A DNA stretch of 64,000 nucleotides from Sulfurimonas sp. Its GTDB lineage: Bacteria; Campylobacterota; Campylobacteria; Campylobacterales; Sulfurimonadaceae. Every line of letters starts with the position of its first letter. The stretch's first letter is position 1. Where the stretch lies: contig NZ_JBFHGL010000001.1 of assembly GCF_041583195.1 (NCBI RefSeq), forward strand, positions 248,001-312,000, given 5' to 3'. This document shows, piece after piece, positions 1-9,470 of this stretch. The notes under the pieces are model-generated. The model worked only from the letters and a program-made list of their open reading frames with translations, did no database searches and had not been told where the DNA came from. The translations under genes and the position numbers were made by a program.

Positions 1-847
1 AAGTGTTTACCGCACTTTGAATCAGAGAAAACCTATGATAGTCTTCACCAAAAGTATTTTGTTCAACTATATCCTCAAGAGGTTTTTCCGTTGATGCGAA
101 GACATCGTCTTTTTCATCTTCTTCATCAAAATCGTCTATATCATCAAAACTATCAAGATCATCTAGATCATCAAAATCATCAAGTGCATCTATATCGTCA
201 TCAACATCTATACCTTCAAGATCTACACTGTTGTTTTCTAACTCTTCAAGGATTAACTCCTCTTCATCGTCAACATCCATAACAAGCTCATCATCACCTT
301 CATCGTCTTGCTGCATATCTAATAAAGAAGCGAACTTTAACTTGGAACTATCAAATATACTTAGGGCCATATAGTCTTCATTTACTAAAATATAAAGAGA
401 TATTTCCCCTTTTACCTTATCGGCAAAAAAGTTTTTCAACATATAAAACGGTGAAAAAATAAAATCAAGTCCTGTTTTTTTATAGCGGCCCTTAATCTCT
501 AAAAGATCAAGTTTTGGAGTGTAGTATGTCCAATTACTATCCACACAGACATATTCATGATCGTCTAATTCACAATATTTTTTTATATCATCCAATGAAC
601 ACGTTGGTGCAGCTCCTTGAGAAAGTGATGGATCTAGTAAAGATATATAGCTAATTGGAGATTTTCTCATACAGAAATTAATAAATTCATATATATCTGA
701 TTTTTCCGAACTTTTAATTACCTCTTCGTAATTTTCACTAGAACCGTCATGACTAACTTCTTCTACATAAATTTTAGTATTTTTAGAGCTTTGAACAATG
801 TTTATATAAATGTTATTGTAGAGATATTTCTTTAACTTATCCAGCAC
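1..847 (-). CDS. Unrecognised protein with Asp-rich tract (3' end outside window)
   Basis: I do not recognise this protein. The frame is open from a GTG at 847 to the window edge (about 282 codons), so the C-terminus is missing. The first 170 residues are mixed and globular-looking. They are followed by a very acidic low-complexity stretch (roughly residues 195-265) dominated by DD, DDF, DDL and EED, with repeated units such as DDFDDLDD. The GTG overlaps the TAG stop of the upstream recombinase gene (TAGTG), which suggests translational coupling and membership of the operon that runs leftward from 4291. No signal peptide or membrane segment is visible. The acidic tract could bind cations or basic partners, but that is only a guess. 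Confidence 0.7.
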   Translation of the reverse strand, partial: MLDKLKKYLYNNIYINIVQSSKNTKIYVEEVSHDGSSENYEEVIKSSEKSDIYEFINFCMRKSPISYISLLDPSLSQGAAPTCSLDDIKKYCELDDHEYVCVDSNWTYYTPKLDLLEIKGRYKKTGLDFIFSPFYMLKNFFADKVKGEISLYILVNEDYMALSIFDSSKLKFASLLDMQQDDEGDDELVMDVDDEEELILEELENNSVDLEGIDVDDDIDALDDFDDLDDLDSFDDIDDFDEEDEKDDVFASTEKPLEDIVEQNTFGEDYHRFSLIQSAVNT

Positions 848-1680
848 TATTTAACTCCATCGTTTAATCCACAAAGCGGGTGGGCATTATTGTAGTTTTG
901 TTTTTTAAGTGCAGTTCCAAGTTTTGTATAAATTTGTGTTGTAGACATTGAAGAATGTCCTAAAAGTTCACTAACATCAGCTATCGGTGCATTATTATTT
1001 AACAGTTCTGTTGCATATGAATGTCTCAACTGATGAGGAGTTACCTTCAAATTTATCCTTTTAAAAACTTTATTGATTATATATCTTAGTGAGTTTTGGC
1101 TTAAAGGTTCATCATTTTTTTCAAAAAGAAACACTTTTGGGTTATTGTTTTGCTTATAACTCTCTATCATATCCCCAGTTTTTTTTAAAAGAGGTATATC
1201 TCTTTGCTTTGAACCCTTACCCAGAACTCTTACCCATCCTCTGCTAATATCATCAAGCTTTAAACTCTCTAGCTCTGAGATACGAAGACCTAATGTGTAA
1301 AGAAGTGAAACCACCAAAGCCTCCTGTTCATTTGCAAGTGATAGCGCTTCAACAATATGTTTATGAGACACAGGTTTTGGTAAAGTTTTTGCGACTTTTA
1401 CACTACTGTCAGACTTTAAAACAATTTTCATTCCTTTTTCATTTAAATACTCTGTAAATGATCGAATAGCAGATAGTTTTTTTGAAATTGTTTTAGGATT
1501 TAATTCTGAAATTTTAATTCTATAGGGCATAAGATTAAAAATGATTTCATTCGCATCTTCTATAATCTCAATATATTTAAACGCTTCTTTTATGGCATCA
1601 TCATAAGTTTTAACGCTAAGTTCGGAGTAGGATCTTATATTTTCTAAATATTCACAAAACTCTATGCGTTTTTTATCCAT
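847..1680 (-). CDS. Tyrosine recombinase, Xer type
   Basis: Site-specific tyrosine recombinase, probably a chromosome-dimer-resolution Xer enzyme. The N-terminal SAM-like DNA-binding domain covers about residues 1-95. The catalytic domain shows the expected residues: R in TLGLRISEL, K in GKGSKQRDIP, HxxR in HQLRHSYATEL, H in LGHSSMSTTQ and the nucleophile Y in IYTK. At 277 residues it is shorter than H. pylori XerH, so I give no symbol. I prefer the ATG at 1680 (protein start MDKKRIEF), which overlaps the stop of the TPR gene by 8 nt; a TTG eight codons earlier would give 285 residues and a longer overlap. The position inside a housekeeping operon, away from phage genes, favours a host role. 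Confidence 0.85.
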   Translation of the reverse strand: MDKKRIEFCEYLENIRSYSELSVKTYDDAIKEAFKYIEIIEDANEIIFNLMPYRIKISELNPKTISKKLSAIRSFTEYLNEKGMKIVLKSDSSVKVAKTLPKPVSHKHIVEALSLANEQEALVVSLLYTLGLRISELESLKLDDISRGWVRVLGKGSKQRDIPLLKKTGDMIESYKQNNNPKVFLFEKNDEPLSQNSLRYIINKVFKRINLKVTPHQLRHSYATELLNNNAPIADVSELLGHSSMSTTQIYTKLGTALKKQNYNNAHPLCGLNDGVK

Positions 1681-2128
1681 TAATTTTTTCAAGTAACTGC
1701 TCAAATCCGGTGTGATAATACGCTGCGCTTTCTACTAACTCTTTATCTGTAACTACGCTTGGAGCTAGTTTTATGTAAGAGCTTTTCATAATCTCACAAA
1801 TCAGTCTAATCTTAGCTTTATCACTGTCTTCTATCTTCTCTTTATTTACAATCTCATCAATCTGCTTCATATATTTTTTTGCTTCATTGATATACTTAAC
1901 ATACTTTAAAGAGATTAACGACTGAGCCATAATAGTAGCTGCCATACGATTGTATGAATCTAAACCAAAAGCTTCTTTAGCATGTGAATATGCTTCATCG
2001 TATTCGCTCATCTCATAATAATATTTAGCCTGCAGTGATTTTTGATACGAAGGGTTGAAAAAGAAGTACAAACCCATAAAGAGTATAGTTGATAATGATA
2101 ATAAAACTATAGTTACTTTAATGTTCAT
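1673..2128 (-). CDS. Membrane-anchored TPR-like protein
   Basis: A 151-residue protein with one N-terminal hydrophobic segment (about residues 5-24, [21 protein letters not shown]) that likely anchors it in the inner membrane. An alpha-helical region with a TPR-like pattern follows (YYEMSEYDEAYSHAKEAFGLD, about residues 37-60). Such proteins usually act as scaffolds, and no catalytic motif is present. It overlaps the acyltransferase gene upstream by 11 nt and the recombinase gene downstream by 8 nt, so it is part of a tightly packed operon. This gene also follows the DUF374 gene in other Campylobacterota as far as I recall; its function is unknown to me. Confidence 0.75.
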   Translation of the reverse strand: MNIKVTIVLLSLSTILFMGLYFFFNPSYQKSLQAKYYYEMSEYDEAYSHAKEAFGLDSYNRMAATIMAQSLISLKYVKYINEAKKYMKQIDEIVNKEKIEDSDKAKIRLICEIMKSSYIKLAPSVVTDKELVESAAYYHTGFEQLLEKING

Positions 2129-2750
2129 GTTTCAGCAATCCCTCTTTGATTAAATTTCTTGCTTCTTCAAATTCTAAACCATCTATATTTATCGGTTCAG
2201 ATATATAATAATCAACCACACCAAACGGTTTAGGTATAACAAATTTGTCCCAAGAGTTCAGTTGCCAATATTTAGTCGGTTTAATCTCTACAAGGACAAT
2301 TTTTTTCTTTGTTTTTTGTGCTATAGCTATTATACCATCTTGAACTTCATGACGAGGCCCCTTAGGACCATCTGGAGTTATCCCTATATCGGAGCCACCT
2401 TTTACATCTTTAATAGCTTGGATAAGAGCTTTTGCTCCACCACGCGTAGTTGAGCCCCTAATTGTGCCAAAACCAAAAAAACCAAGTGTTTTAGCTATAA
2501 GCTCACCGTCAAAATGTTCAGATATAAAAAGTTTTACATTCGGGATTTTTTTGTATCGCAGATACGCGTATGGTATAAGTAATAATTCACCGTGCCAACA
2601 TGCCATAATAAAGTTATCATCTCCAAGAGTATCTGGAGCATGAAACTTTTTTTTATTTGTAAAATATAGAAGTCTGATTATTAGTGAACCAATAAAAGGG
2701 ATTGTAAAAAGTGCTAATTTTCTTTTTTGCGCTTTAGTTAATAATTTCAC
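2118..2750 (-). CDS. Lysophospholipid acyltransferase-like protein (DUF374)
   Basis: A 210-residue LPLAT-superfamily protein of the DUF374 type (HP0270-like). One hydrophobic N-terminal segment (about 14-30) suggests inner-membrane association. The family histidine lies in [12 protein letters not shown] (about residue 54), and the conserved [18 protein letters not shown] block (about 123-140) forms the acyl-acceptor site region. Members are thought to transfer acyl chains in lipid A or phospholipid metabolism, but the exact substrate cannot be read from the sequence. It overlaps miaB by 17 nt and the TPR gene by 11 nt. Confidence 0.85.
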   Translation of the reverse strand: MKLLTKAQKRKLALFTIPFIGSLIIRLLYFTNKKKFHAPDTLGDDNFIMACWHGELLLIPYAYLRYKKIPNVKLFISEHFDGELIAKTLGFFGFGTIRGSTTRGGAKALIQAIKDVKGGSDIGITPDGPKGPRHEVQDGIIAIAQKTKKKIVLVEIKPTKYWQLNSWDKFVIPKPFGVVDYYISEPINIDGLEFEEARNLIKEGLLKHEH

Positions 2751-4035
2751 CGCTTAAAATACTCCTACCGATTGCAGTTATTTTAACCTTTTTAAATTCC
2801 CCTAAAAGGTCTTCACTTCCTTTAGCTTTAATAACTAAGTTGTTATCGCTTCTTCCGCTTACATATCCGTCTGCATTTAGATCTTCAAAGTAAACTTCAT
2901 AAACTTTTCCAAGATTAGCAGCCATTTTCTCATCTAAGATCTTTGTATGCAGGTCTTGTAAAAATGTAAGTCTTTGTGAAGCTACATCAGGATCTACCGT
3001 ATTTGTAAAATGCTCAGCTTCAGTTTCTGGACGCGGTGAATATTTAAAAGAAAATATCTGGTCAAAACGAACTTTTTCCATAACATCTATAGTATCTGCA
3101 AAATCTTCATCACTCTCACCTGGAAATGCCACTATAATATCCGTAGATATACTAACATCAGGAACCATTGAACGGAGTTTTTCAACACGGTTTAAAAACC
3201 ACTCTTTTGTGTAACCGCGCTTCATCTCTTTTAATATTTTCGTACTTCCACTTTGAAGCGGCATATGCATAGATTTACATATTTTAGGGTTTTTGGCAAA
3301 TTCTTCAATAAACTCATCATCCATATGAAAAGGGTGCGGAGATGTAAAACGGATACGCTTTAAACCTTCTATTTTACTAAGTTCTTGCAGTAGTTTTGTA
3401 AAGTTTACTTTTTCATGTTCACCCGTAAAGCGGCGACCATAATTATTTACATTTTGCCCCAGTAAGAAGATCTCTTTAGCTCCGCTATCAACTACGCGTT
3501 TTGCTTCATCAACTATAAGTTTTAAAGGTATACTTATCTCATCCCCACGTGTTTTTGGGACTATACAAAATGTACATTTTTTGTCACAACCTATTGAGAT
3601 ATTTATATATGCTTTATATGGTGATGTACGAAAATCTTTAAAAGCAAATTCACTCTCATCATAGTTGATGTCAACTTCAACTGATTTTGGTTTATGAAGT
3701 ACTTCTGTAATCTTACTAACGTTTCTCGCACCTAAAACAAAATCTACATAAGGTGCACGTTTTATTATATCTTTGCCTAAATGAGATGCCGTACAACCAC
3801 AAACACCTATTTTTGCATCTTCTTTTTTCTTTTTATTAAATACCCCAAGCTCAGAAAAAAGCTTTGAAACAGGTTTTTCTCTAACTGAACATGTGTTAAT
3901 TAAAATTAAGTCGGCTTCTTTAAAATCACTTGTTTGTGAATAATTTTCCTTTTCATTTAACTCAGCCAACATATGCTCTGTATCGCGCTCATTCATAGCG
4001 CAACCCAAAGTTTCAATAAATACTTTTTTACTCAA
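2734..4035 (-). CDS. miaB: tRNA-2-methylthio-N6-dimethylallyladenosine synthase
   Basis: Radical-SAM methylthiotransferase that converts i6A37 to ms2i6A37 in tRNAs reading UNN codons. The N-terminal UPF0004 domain carries the cluster cysteines (C12 in TLGCAMN, C49 in NTCSVREKP, and C81 in the VCGCTA stretch). The radical-SAM motif CDKKCTFC lies near residues 150-157. A C-terminal TRAM domain covers about 370-433. The length of 433 is normal. The protein start [12 protein letters not shown] fits the family. The order nusA / HP0268-like / miaB / DUF374 is a known Campylobacterota arrangement, which supports the call. Confidence 0.97.
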   Translation of the reverse strand: MSKKVFIETLGCAMNERDTEHMLAELNEKENYSQTSDFKEADLILINTCSVREKPVSKLFSELGVFNKKKKEDAKIGVCGCTASHLGKDIIKRAPYVDFVLGARNVSKITEVLHKPKSVEVDINYDESEFAFKDFRTSPYKAYINISIGCDKKCTFCIVPKTRGDEISIPLKLIVDEAKRVVDSGAKEIFLLGQNVNNYGRRFTGEHEKVNFTKLLQELSKIEGLKRIRFTSPHPFHMDDEFIEEFAKNPKICKSMHMPLQSGSTKILKEMKRGYTKEWFLNRVEKLRSMVPDVSISTDIIVAFPGESDEDFADTIDVMEKVRFDQIFSFKYSPRPETEAEHFTNTVDPDVASQRLTFLQDLHTKILDEKMAANLGKVYEVYFEDLNADGYVSGRSDNNLVIKAKGSEDLLGEFKKVKITAIGRSILSGEIIN

Positions 4036-4045
4036 ATATACTCTC

Positions 4046-4291
4046 TTAGTCTATGATATGAACTTGGTACATGTACTCGTTGTCAGAAAGACCGAATTTA
4101 ACTTCATTCATATAAAAGCTTTTACCTTTTTCTTCAAAATAATCTTGAAGTTCTAAAAGATCTTTATGTGAGTTCTCTCTGTCAAAATAAAATATTACAC
4201 TTCCGTGTTTTTCAACACTTTCTTCTATCTTCTTAACATCAGCTTTTTTAGGTTTTGCATCTAATTCTGTTCTTGCAAATTTTAAATCCAT
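4046..4291 (-). CDS. HP0268-like small protein
   Basis: An 81-residue protein of the Campylobacterota-specific HP0268 family, recognised from its size, its sequence character ([10 protein letters not shown] at the start, [23 protein letters not shown] in the middle) and its place between nusA and miaB. The H. pylori member has been reported as a nicking endonuclease with purine-specific ribonuclease activity. Whether this protein shares that activity is not visible here. It is the first gene of the leftward operon, 10 nt ahead of miaB. Confidence 0.85.
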   Translation of the reverse strand: MDLKFARTELDAKPKKADVKKIEESVEKHGSVIFYFDRENSHKDLLELQDYFEEKGKSFYMNEVKFGLSDNEYMYQVHIID

Positions 4292-4383
4292 TCTATCATC
4301 CTTATTGTGTTTCTTAATATTGTTTGCATTATATAAAAAAAGTGATAAAAAACGTATTAAAGATGATTTTATAACTATTTTGG

Positions 4384-4389
4384 TATAAT
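4384..4389 (+). promoter_or_regulatory. Extended -10 promoter element of nusA
   Basis: TATAAT preceded by TGG gives a consensus extended -10 (TGGTATAAT). Transcription should start near 4396, about 70 nt before the nusA ATG. No clear -35 is seen, as is usual for sigma-70 promoters in this phylum. Confidence 0.65.
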
Positions 4390-4464
4390 TATAGACTTCA
4401 TAAGAAATCCCCTAAATTATTTAACATTGTTTTTTATGAACGACCTATATTAAGGACTATTATA

Positions 4465-5613
4465 ATGGAAAAAATATTAGATATCGTAGACGCTATTGCA
4501 CATGAAAAAGGTTTAACTCCAGAAAAAGTAAAAGAGGCACTAAAAACAGCATTTATTCAAACTGCCAAACGTGTAATCGATCCAAACTTTGCTTACGAAG
4601 CTACAATCAACGATGCAACAAAAACAATAGATTTAGTACAAATTATTACCGTAGTTGCCGATGATGATGAAAGACTAAATGATGAGGAGATTGCTCCAAC
4701 ACTTATGGCTATAAGTGAAGCAAGAGACTATGACGATCAGGTTGAACTTGACGATCAATTACAAGTTCCACATGACTTAGAAGAGTACGGTCGTACAGGT
4801 GCATCTCAACTTCACCGCGAAATAGAATATCATGTACAGCGTGCTGTAGAAGATGATGTATATAACAAATATAAATCTAAAGTAGGGACACTTGTAACAG
4901 GACGTGTAACAAGTGTAGATGCTCAAAACTCTACTTTTATAGATGTTGATGAGATCCGTGCAGTACTACCTATGAAAAGCCGTATTAAGGGTGAAAGCTT
5001 TGAGGTTGGGGATCACTTAAAAGCAGTAGTTCGCCGTGTAAATATGGACAAATATGACGGTATATCAATTGAGCTTTCACGTACATCTCCTAAATTTTTA
5101 GAAGAGCTTTTAACACTTGAAGTACCTGAGATCAAAGACGGTGCTGTTATTATTGAAAAATCAGCTCGTATACCTGGTCAACGTGCAAAAGTAGCACTAA
5201 TATCAACTCATCCACAAGTTGATGCAGTTGGGTCTACTGTTGGTGTTAAAGGTGTTCGTATTAACTCAGTAAGTGCTGAACTTCAAGGTGAGAACATTGA
5301 CTGTATAGAATACACATCTATTCCTGAGCTGTTTTTAAGCCGTGTTATGAGTCCTGCAATTATCTCAAGTGTAGAGATCGTAAAAGATGAAGAAGGAAAA
5401 GCTGTAAAAGCAATCGTTTCACTTCCTGCTGATCAAAAATCAAAAGCTATCGGTAAAAGCGGAATCAATATCCGTTTAGCATCTATGCTGACAGGTATGG
5501 AGATAGAACTTAACGAAATCGATGGAGCTACTACACCAACTGAAGGAGCTGAGAGTACAGAACCTGAAGAGAAAAAAGACGGTGTTGATGCACTAGAGGC
5601 TCTGTTTAACTAA
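4465..5613 (+). CDS. nusA: Transcription termination/antitermination factor NusA
   Basis: NusA binds RNA polymerase and nascent RNA to modulate pausing, termination and antitermination. The 382-residue protein shows the N-terminal polymerase-binding domain (MEKILDIVDAIAHEKGLTPEKVKEALKTAF), an S1 domain (about 135-205, starting GTLVTGRVTSVD) and two KH domains (ARIPGQRAKVALIS and the KAIGKSGINIRLA loop). A short acidic tail follows, with no C-terminal acidic repeats as in E. coli; this short form is normal for Campylobacterota. The leader is about 70 nt from the extended -10 at 4384. It is divergent from the HP0268-like operon. Confidence 0.97.
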   Translation: MEKILDIVDAIAHEKGLTPEKVKEALKTAFIQTAKRVIDPNFAYEATINDATKTIDLVQIITVVADDDERLNDEEIAPTLMAISEARDYDDQVELDDQLQVPHDLEEYGRTGASQLHREIEYHVQRAVEDDVYNKYKSKVGTLVTGRVTSVDAQNSTFIDVDEIRAVLPMKSRIKGESFEVGDHLKAVVRRVNMDKYDGISIELSRTSPKFLEELLTLEVPEIKDGAVIIEKSARIPGQRAKVALISTHPQVDAVGSTVGVKGVRINSVSAELQGENIDCIEYTSIPELFLSRVMSPAIISSVEIVKDEEGKAVKAIVSLPADQKSKAIGKSGINIRLASMLTGMEIELNEIDGATTPTEGAESTEPEEKKDGVDALEALFN

Positions 5614-5697
5614 AGTTCGTAATTTAAGGAGCACATATTTTTAAATATGTAGCCCGTAAAATTACTATAAATGAACTTTAGTTACTCCTTTAGGAGT
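5608..5697 (+). terminator. Structured 3' region of nusA, probable terminator
   Basis: The stop codon of nusA lies inside one arm of an 11-bp perfect inverted repeat (AACTAAAGTTC at 5608-5618, GAACTTTAGTT at 5673-5683). It encloses a second hairpin (ACATATTT/AAATATGT) and is followed by ACTCCTTTAGGAGT at 5684-5697. There is no long U-tract, so the termination mechanism is uncertain. Confidence 0.45.
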
Positions 5698-5753
5698 TTA
5701 CATCTACCCCAAAAATATCTAAGTACACAAAACGGCTTCACGGCGGGTGCCCA

Positions 5754-5855
5754 AAAATCAAAAGAATTATATAGTTACGAGGTGCGAAGAAGGAAGCATA
5801 CTTGATGTATGTGACGACTGAGCTAACGAAGTAAATGCCTTATTATTTTGATTTT
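5754..5855. repeat. MITE-like palindromic element candidate
   Basis: A 102-bp stretch is bounded by 10-bp terminal inverted repeats (AAAATCAAAA at 5754-5763 and TTTTGATTTT at 5846-5855) with an internal hairpin (CATAC-TTGAT-GTATG, about 5798-5812). The interior is more GC-rich than usual intergenic DNA here and has no convincing ORF. The right terminal repeat supplies the last codon base and stop region of the permease gene. No clear target-site duplication is seen. Confidence 0.35.
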
Positions 5856-6813
5856 AACCACGCTTGATATAAGGGTTTAGTTTTAGAAGTATTAGGTCCG
5901 CTACCATATTTCCTAATAACGTTAGAAATGCAGTTATAATAAGTATCCCCATAATAATTGGATAATCACGTGAGAGTGCAGACATAAAAAACAACTGCCC
6001 CATTCCCTCAATTCCGAAAATAGACTCTAAAATAACACTACCGCCTATTAGACCAGGAAGTGATAAACCCAAAAGTGTAATTATCGGTGGCAGTAAATTT
6101 GGAAATATGTAGTAACGCAAAAGTTCTTTTGAATTCAGTCCACGTGAGAGTGCAAAATAGTAATAATCACTTTTTAATATCTCTAAAGTAAGTGATCTTA
6201 TATATATTACCATACTTCCAAGTCCAACAAATATCATAACACCAACAGGCAATACCAAATGCCATACCATATCTGTATAATAAGATATACCCTCTTTTGC
6301 CTCTATTGAGTGTAGCCCTGCTATTGGAAACCAATCAAGTTGTAGAGAGAAAAAGATTATAAATAATAGTGCCAAATAGAAACTTGGCATGGAAAAAGAT
6401 ACTAAAGAGATTTGACGAACGATATAATCAGTTTTTTTCTCATAATTTAGTGCTGCTTTTATTCCAAGATATAAAGATATTATAAAAACTGCAATTAATG
6501 CAGTAAAGTTCATAATAAGCGTTATTGGCAAACGCTTTAAAATCTCATCACTTACCTCTTGACCACTTACAAAACTGATCCCAAATTTTAGAGTAAATAT
6601 ATTTTTTACCCAATCTATATATTGTTCAAATAAAGGCTTATCTAATCCATATACAGCTTTTAAATTAGCTATCGCTTCTTTTGTCATATTTGGATTTAAC
6701 TCACCTGCACTTAAAAAGCTGTTTGGAGCAGCATGAATTGCTAAAAAAGATATTATAGATATTAAAACAAGCATAAAAAATATGTAAGAAATTTTTTTTA
6801 GTAAATTTGACAT
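5854..6813 (-). CDS. Peptide/nickel-type ABC transporter permease (DppB-like)
   Basis: A 319-residue inner-membrane permease of the binding-protein-dependent type 1 family. An N-terminal membrane helix (about 8-27) is followed by a periplasmic loop carrying the DppB-type segment (YGLDKPLFEQYIDWVKNIFTLKFGISF). At least five further helices follow. The coupling EAA-like loop is ALSRGLNSKELLRYYIFPNLLPP (about 222-244), then SLPGLIGGSVILESIFGIEGMGQLF, typical of DppB/OppB. Substrate cannot be read. No dppC-like partner, ATPase or binding protein is adjacent, so it is an orphan here. Confidence 0.88.
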   Translation of the reverse strand: MSNLLKKISYIFFMLVLISIISFLAIHAAPNSFLSAGELNPNMTKEAIANLKAVYGLDKPLFEQYIDWVKNIFTLKFGISFVSGQEVSDEILKRLPITLIMNFTALIAVFIISLYLGIKAALNYEKKTDYIVRQISLVSFSMPSFYLALLFIIFFSLQLDWFPIAGLHSIEAKEGISYYTDMVWHLVLPVGVMIFVGLGSMVIYIRSLTLEILKSDYYYFALSRGLNSKELLRYYIFPNLLPPIITLLGLSLPGLIGGSVILESIFGIEGMGQLFFMSALSRDYPIIMGILIITAFLTLLGNMVADLILLKLNPYIKRG

Positions 6814-6897
6814 GAAGAAATTATAGCAGATTTAGGGGCTCCTATCCACAAAAAAGACGAATCTTTAAAACAGGTTATGGATAGGAACAAATTGAAT

Positions 6898-6932
6898 GAA
6901 AAAAAATTTGCGCCCCATGCTAGCATAGGGCG
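6898..6932 (-). terminator. Rho-independent terminator of the porin gene
   Basis: On the minus strand, 78 nt past the porin stop, a GC-rich hairpin (arms CGCCCTATGC and GCATGGGGCG, 6911-6932, one mismatch) is followed by CAAATTTTTTTT. This is a classical intrinsic terminator. Confidence 0.85.
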
Positions 6933-7009
6933 GCAATTGTTTTATACTATATACATTTTATATTCCGCTATAAACATGCATATAGTAATGTGTAATTTTT
7001 AACTACTAA

Positions 7010-8395
7010 TTAGAAGCTTAAAGTTAAAAAAGCTTGAATAGCAGTTGTGTCATCACCAGTAGTTGTTGCATCTTTATCATCAAGATCTGTATAGATGTAT
7101 GCTAAAGTAGCAGCTAAAGGACCAAACTCTTTACCAGCAGTTATAGTAACTTCTGTCATCTCTGTTTGATCAACAGGTAAACCTGCAGCATCTTTTTGAT
7201 CAGTATCAGTCATAGTAGCATAAAGACCTAAATCAACTATACCGTTTACTGGAGACTCTACAATTAAAGTAATAGCAGATGTATCAGCTTTTGTAACTTG
7301 ACCATAAGTCCACCATGCTTCAGTATATAATTTAGACGCACCAGTACCAGTTGCAACGTTAGCACCATGTAATGCACCTTTATCAGATGTTTGAGAGTAA
7401 GCTAATTTTACAGTTGCTGTATCTTTCATCTCATAACCAGCCATTAAAGCAAATGTTCCAGAAGCTTTAGCAGCTTTGTCTGATAAACCAAGAAATGTTT
7501 TTCCAGCACCATCAACATCAGTAGAAGTATATTGTGCACCAGCTAAAATACCGTCCATTGCTACATCAGCTTGTAACCAATATGCTGTAGCTAATTCTGA
7601 TACATCATAATACCATGCTTGTACAGTTAAAGGCTTAATAGTGTTGTTAATAATACCTGCTGCATATGCTCCATCAGTACCAAAAGTACCAAATTTACCG
7701 TCTGCATTTACAACACCACCAAAAGCTAAGCTTAAACCAGCAACATTACTTGTAAGGTCTTGTCCAAATGTTTCATTACCATTACCATTACCAACATAAG
7801 CAGCAACTACAGTTGTATCTGGGATATCGGTATTGATAATTGCAGCACCTTCAAATGTATTTTTCTCAATTGACCATGTTTCAGTAAAAGCTAATGGAGT
7901 ATCTAGTGCCATACGACCAAGTTTTGCAGTAGTTTTACCAGCTGATACAGTTACATAACCTTCATTTAACCATGAAGCATTTTCAACTTTTGCACCACCT
8001 AAAGCGTTACCATGTGCAGCACCAGCATAATCAGCACCTGTACCAGTTACGGCTCTGTGAGAACTACCCCATACATTTGATACGAAGTTATTTTCTAATC
8101 CTAAAGTAGATATCATTGAGTAACCAAGTCCACCACCTACTTTAATACCATCTTTTTCAACTAAATCAGCTGCTACGTTTAAGTTAAGACTAGCATCAGC
8201 TGCACTTGAATTTTTGCTAAAAAGTGATCCATTTGTATTACCAGCTAAAGCATCAGTAGTACCTACATTACTACCTCCAGCATCAGATGTGTGATAAAAA
8301 ATATTTAAATCACCACTAAACTCTACATTATCAACTGCAAAAGCACTTGTACTTACTAGTAAAGCTGCTGCTAAACTCATTTTAATCGATTTCAT
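7010..8395 (-). CDS. Outer-membrane porin
   Basis: A 461-residue beta-barrel porin. It has a clear signal peptide (MKSIKMSLAAALLVSTSAFA, cleavage after AFA). Glycine- and threonine-rich amphipathic strands follow, and the last residues FLTLSF end in aromatic F, as needed for BAM-dependent insertion. It resembles the OprD/MOMP-like porins of Campylobacterota. Substrate specificity is unknown. It is monocistronic, with a strong terminator downstream and a palindrome 62 nt upstream. Low-complexity Gly/Ala loops fit exposed loops. Confidence 0.85.
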   Translation of the reverse strand: MKSIKMSLAAALLVSTSAFAVDNVEFSGDLNIFYHTSDAGGSNVGTTDALAGNTNGSLFSKNSSAADASLNLNVAADLVEKDGIKVGGGLGYSMISTLGLENNFVSNVWGSSHRAVTGTGADYAGAAHGNALGGAKVENASWLNEGYVTVSAGKTTAKLGRMALDTPLAFTETWSIEKNTFEGAAIINTDIPDTTVVAAYVGNGNGNETFGQDLTSNVAGLSLAFGGVVNADGKFGTFGTDGAYAAGIINNTIKPLTVQAWYYDVSELATAYWLQADVAMDGILAGAQYTSTDVDGAGKTFLGLSDKAAKASGTFALMAGYEMKDTATVKLAYSQTSDKGALHGANVATGTGASKLYTEAWWTYGQVTKADTSAITLIVESPVNGIVDLGLYATMTDTDQKDAAGLPVDQTEMTEVTITAGKEFGPLAATLAYIYTDLDDKDATTTGDDTTAIQAFLTLSF

Positions 8396-8456
8396 TTTCT
8401 TCCTTTGTTTTTGTGTCAGAAAAATTATAATAAAAAGTCAAGTAGTTTTAAACATT

Positions 8457-8481
8457 AAACTGATTAATTTTTAATCAGTTT
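8457..8481. promoter_or_regulatory. Perfect palindrome upstream of the porin gene
   Basis: AAACTGATTAA-TTT-TTAATCAGTTT is an 11-bp perfect inverted repeat with a 3-nt centre, 62-86 nt upstream of the porin start. It may be an operator for a dimeric regulator. It also looks like a + strand hairpin followed by T residues, but no + strand gene lies upstream to terminate. Confidence 0.4.
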
Positions 8482-8600
8482 TTTGGTAATTATAAGTATA
8501 TCCTATTTTTATATCTTTGAAACAGCGTAAAATACAGAAATTGATATTTATTATATTTATTATAAGAAGATTTTTTATAATGATAATTTGTTACTAAAGT

Positions 8601-8628
8601 ACACACTATATTACTCAATATAGTGTGT
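8601..8628 (-). terminator. Hairpin after fabI, weak terminator
   Basis: A 12-bp perfect stem with a 4-nt loop (ACACACTATATT-ACTC-AATATAGTGTGT) begins 15 nt past the fabI stop. The minus-strand sequence after it (ACTTTAG) is only weakly U-rich. It lies between the tail of fabI and the porin promoter region and probably ends the gap-pgk-tpiA-fabI transcript. Confidence 0.5.
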
Positions 8629-8642
8629 ATTAAATTATATAT

Positions 8643-9470
<828 letters not shown>

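Noticed and set aside
91-282. Plus-strand ORF rich in His and Leu
   Set aside because: It is the reverse complement of the Asp-rich tract of the minus-strand gene and has no ribosome site.
847-1704. Tyrosine recombinase as the integrase of a second mobile element
   Set aside because: It lies in a packed housekeeping operon with no att-like repeats or phage genes nearby, so a host Xer role fits better.
8457-8481. Palindrome as a terminator
   Set aside because: It has T residues on the plus strand, but no plus-strand gene lies upstream.
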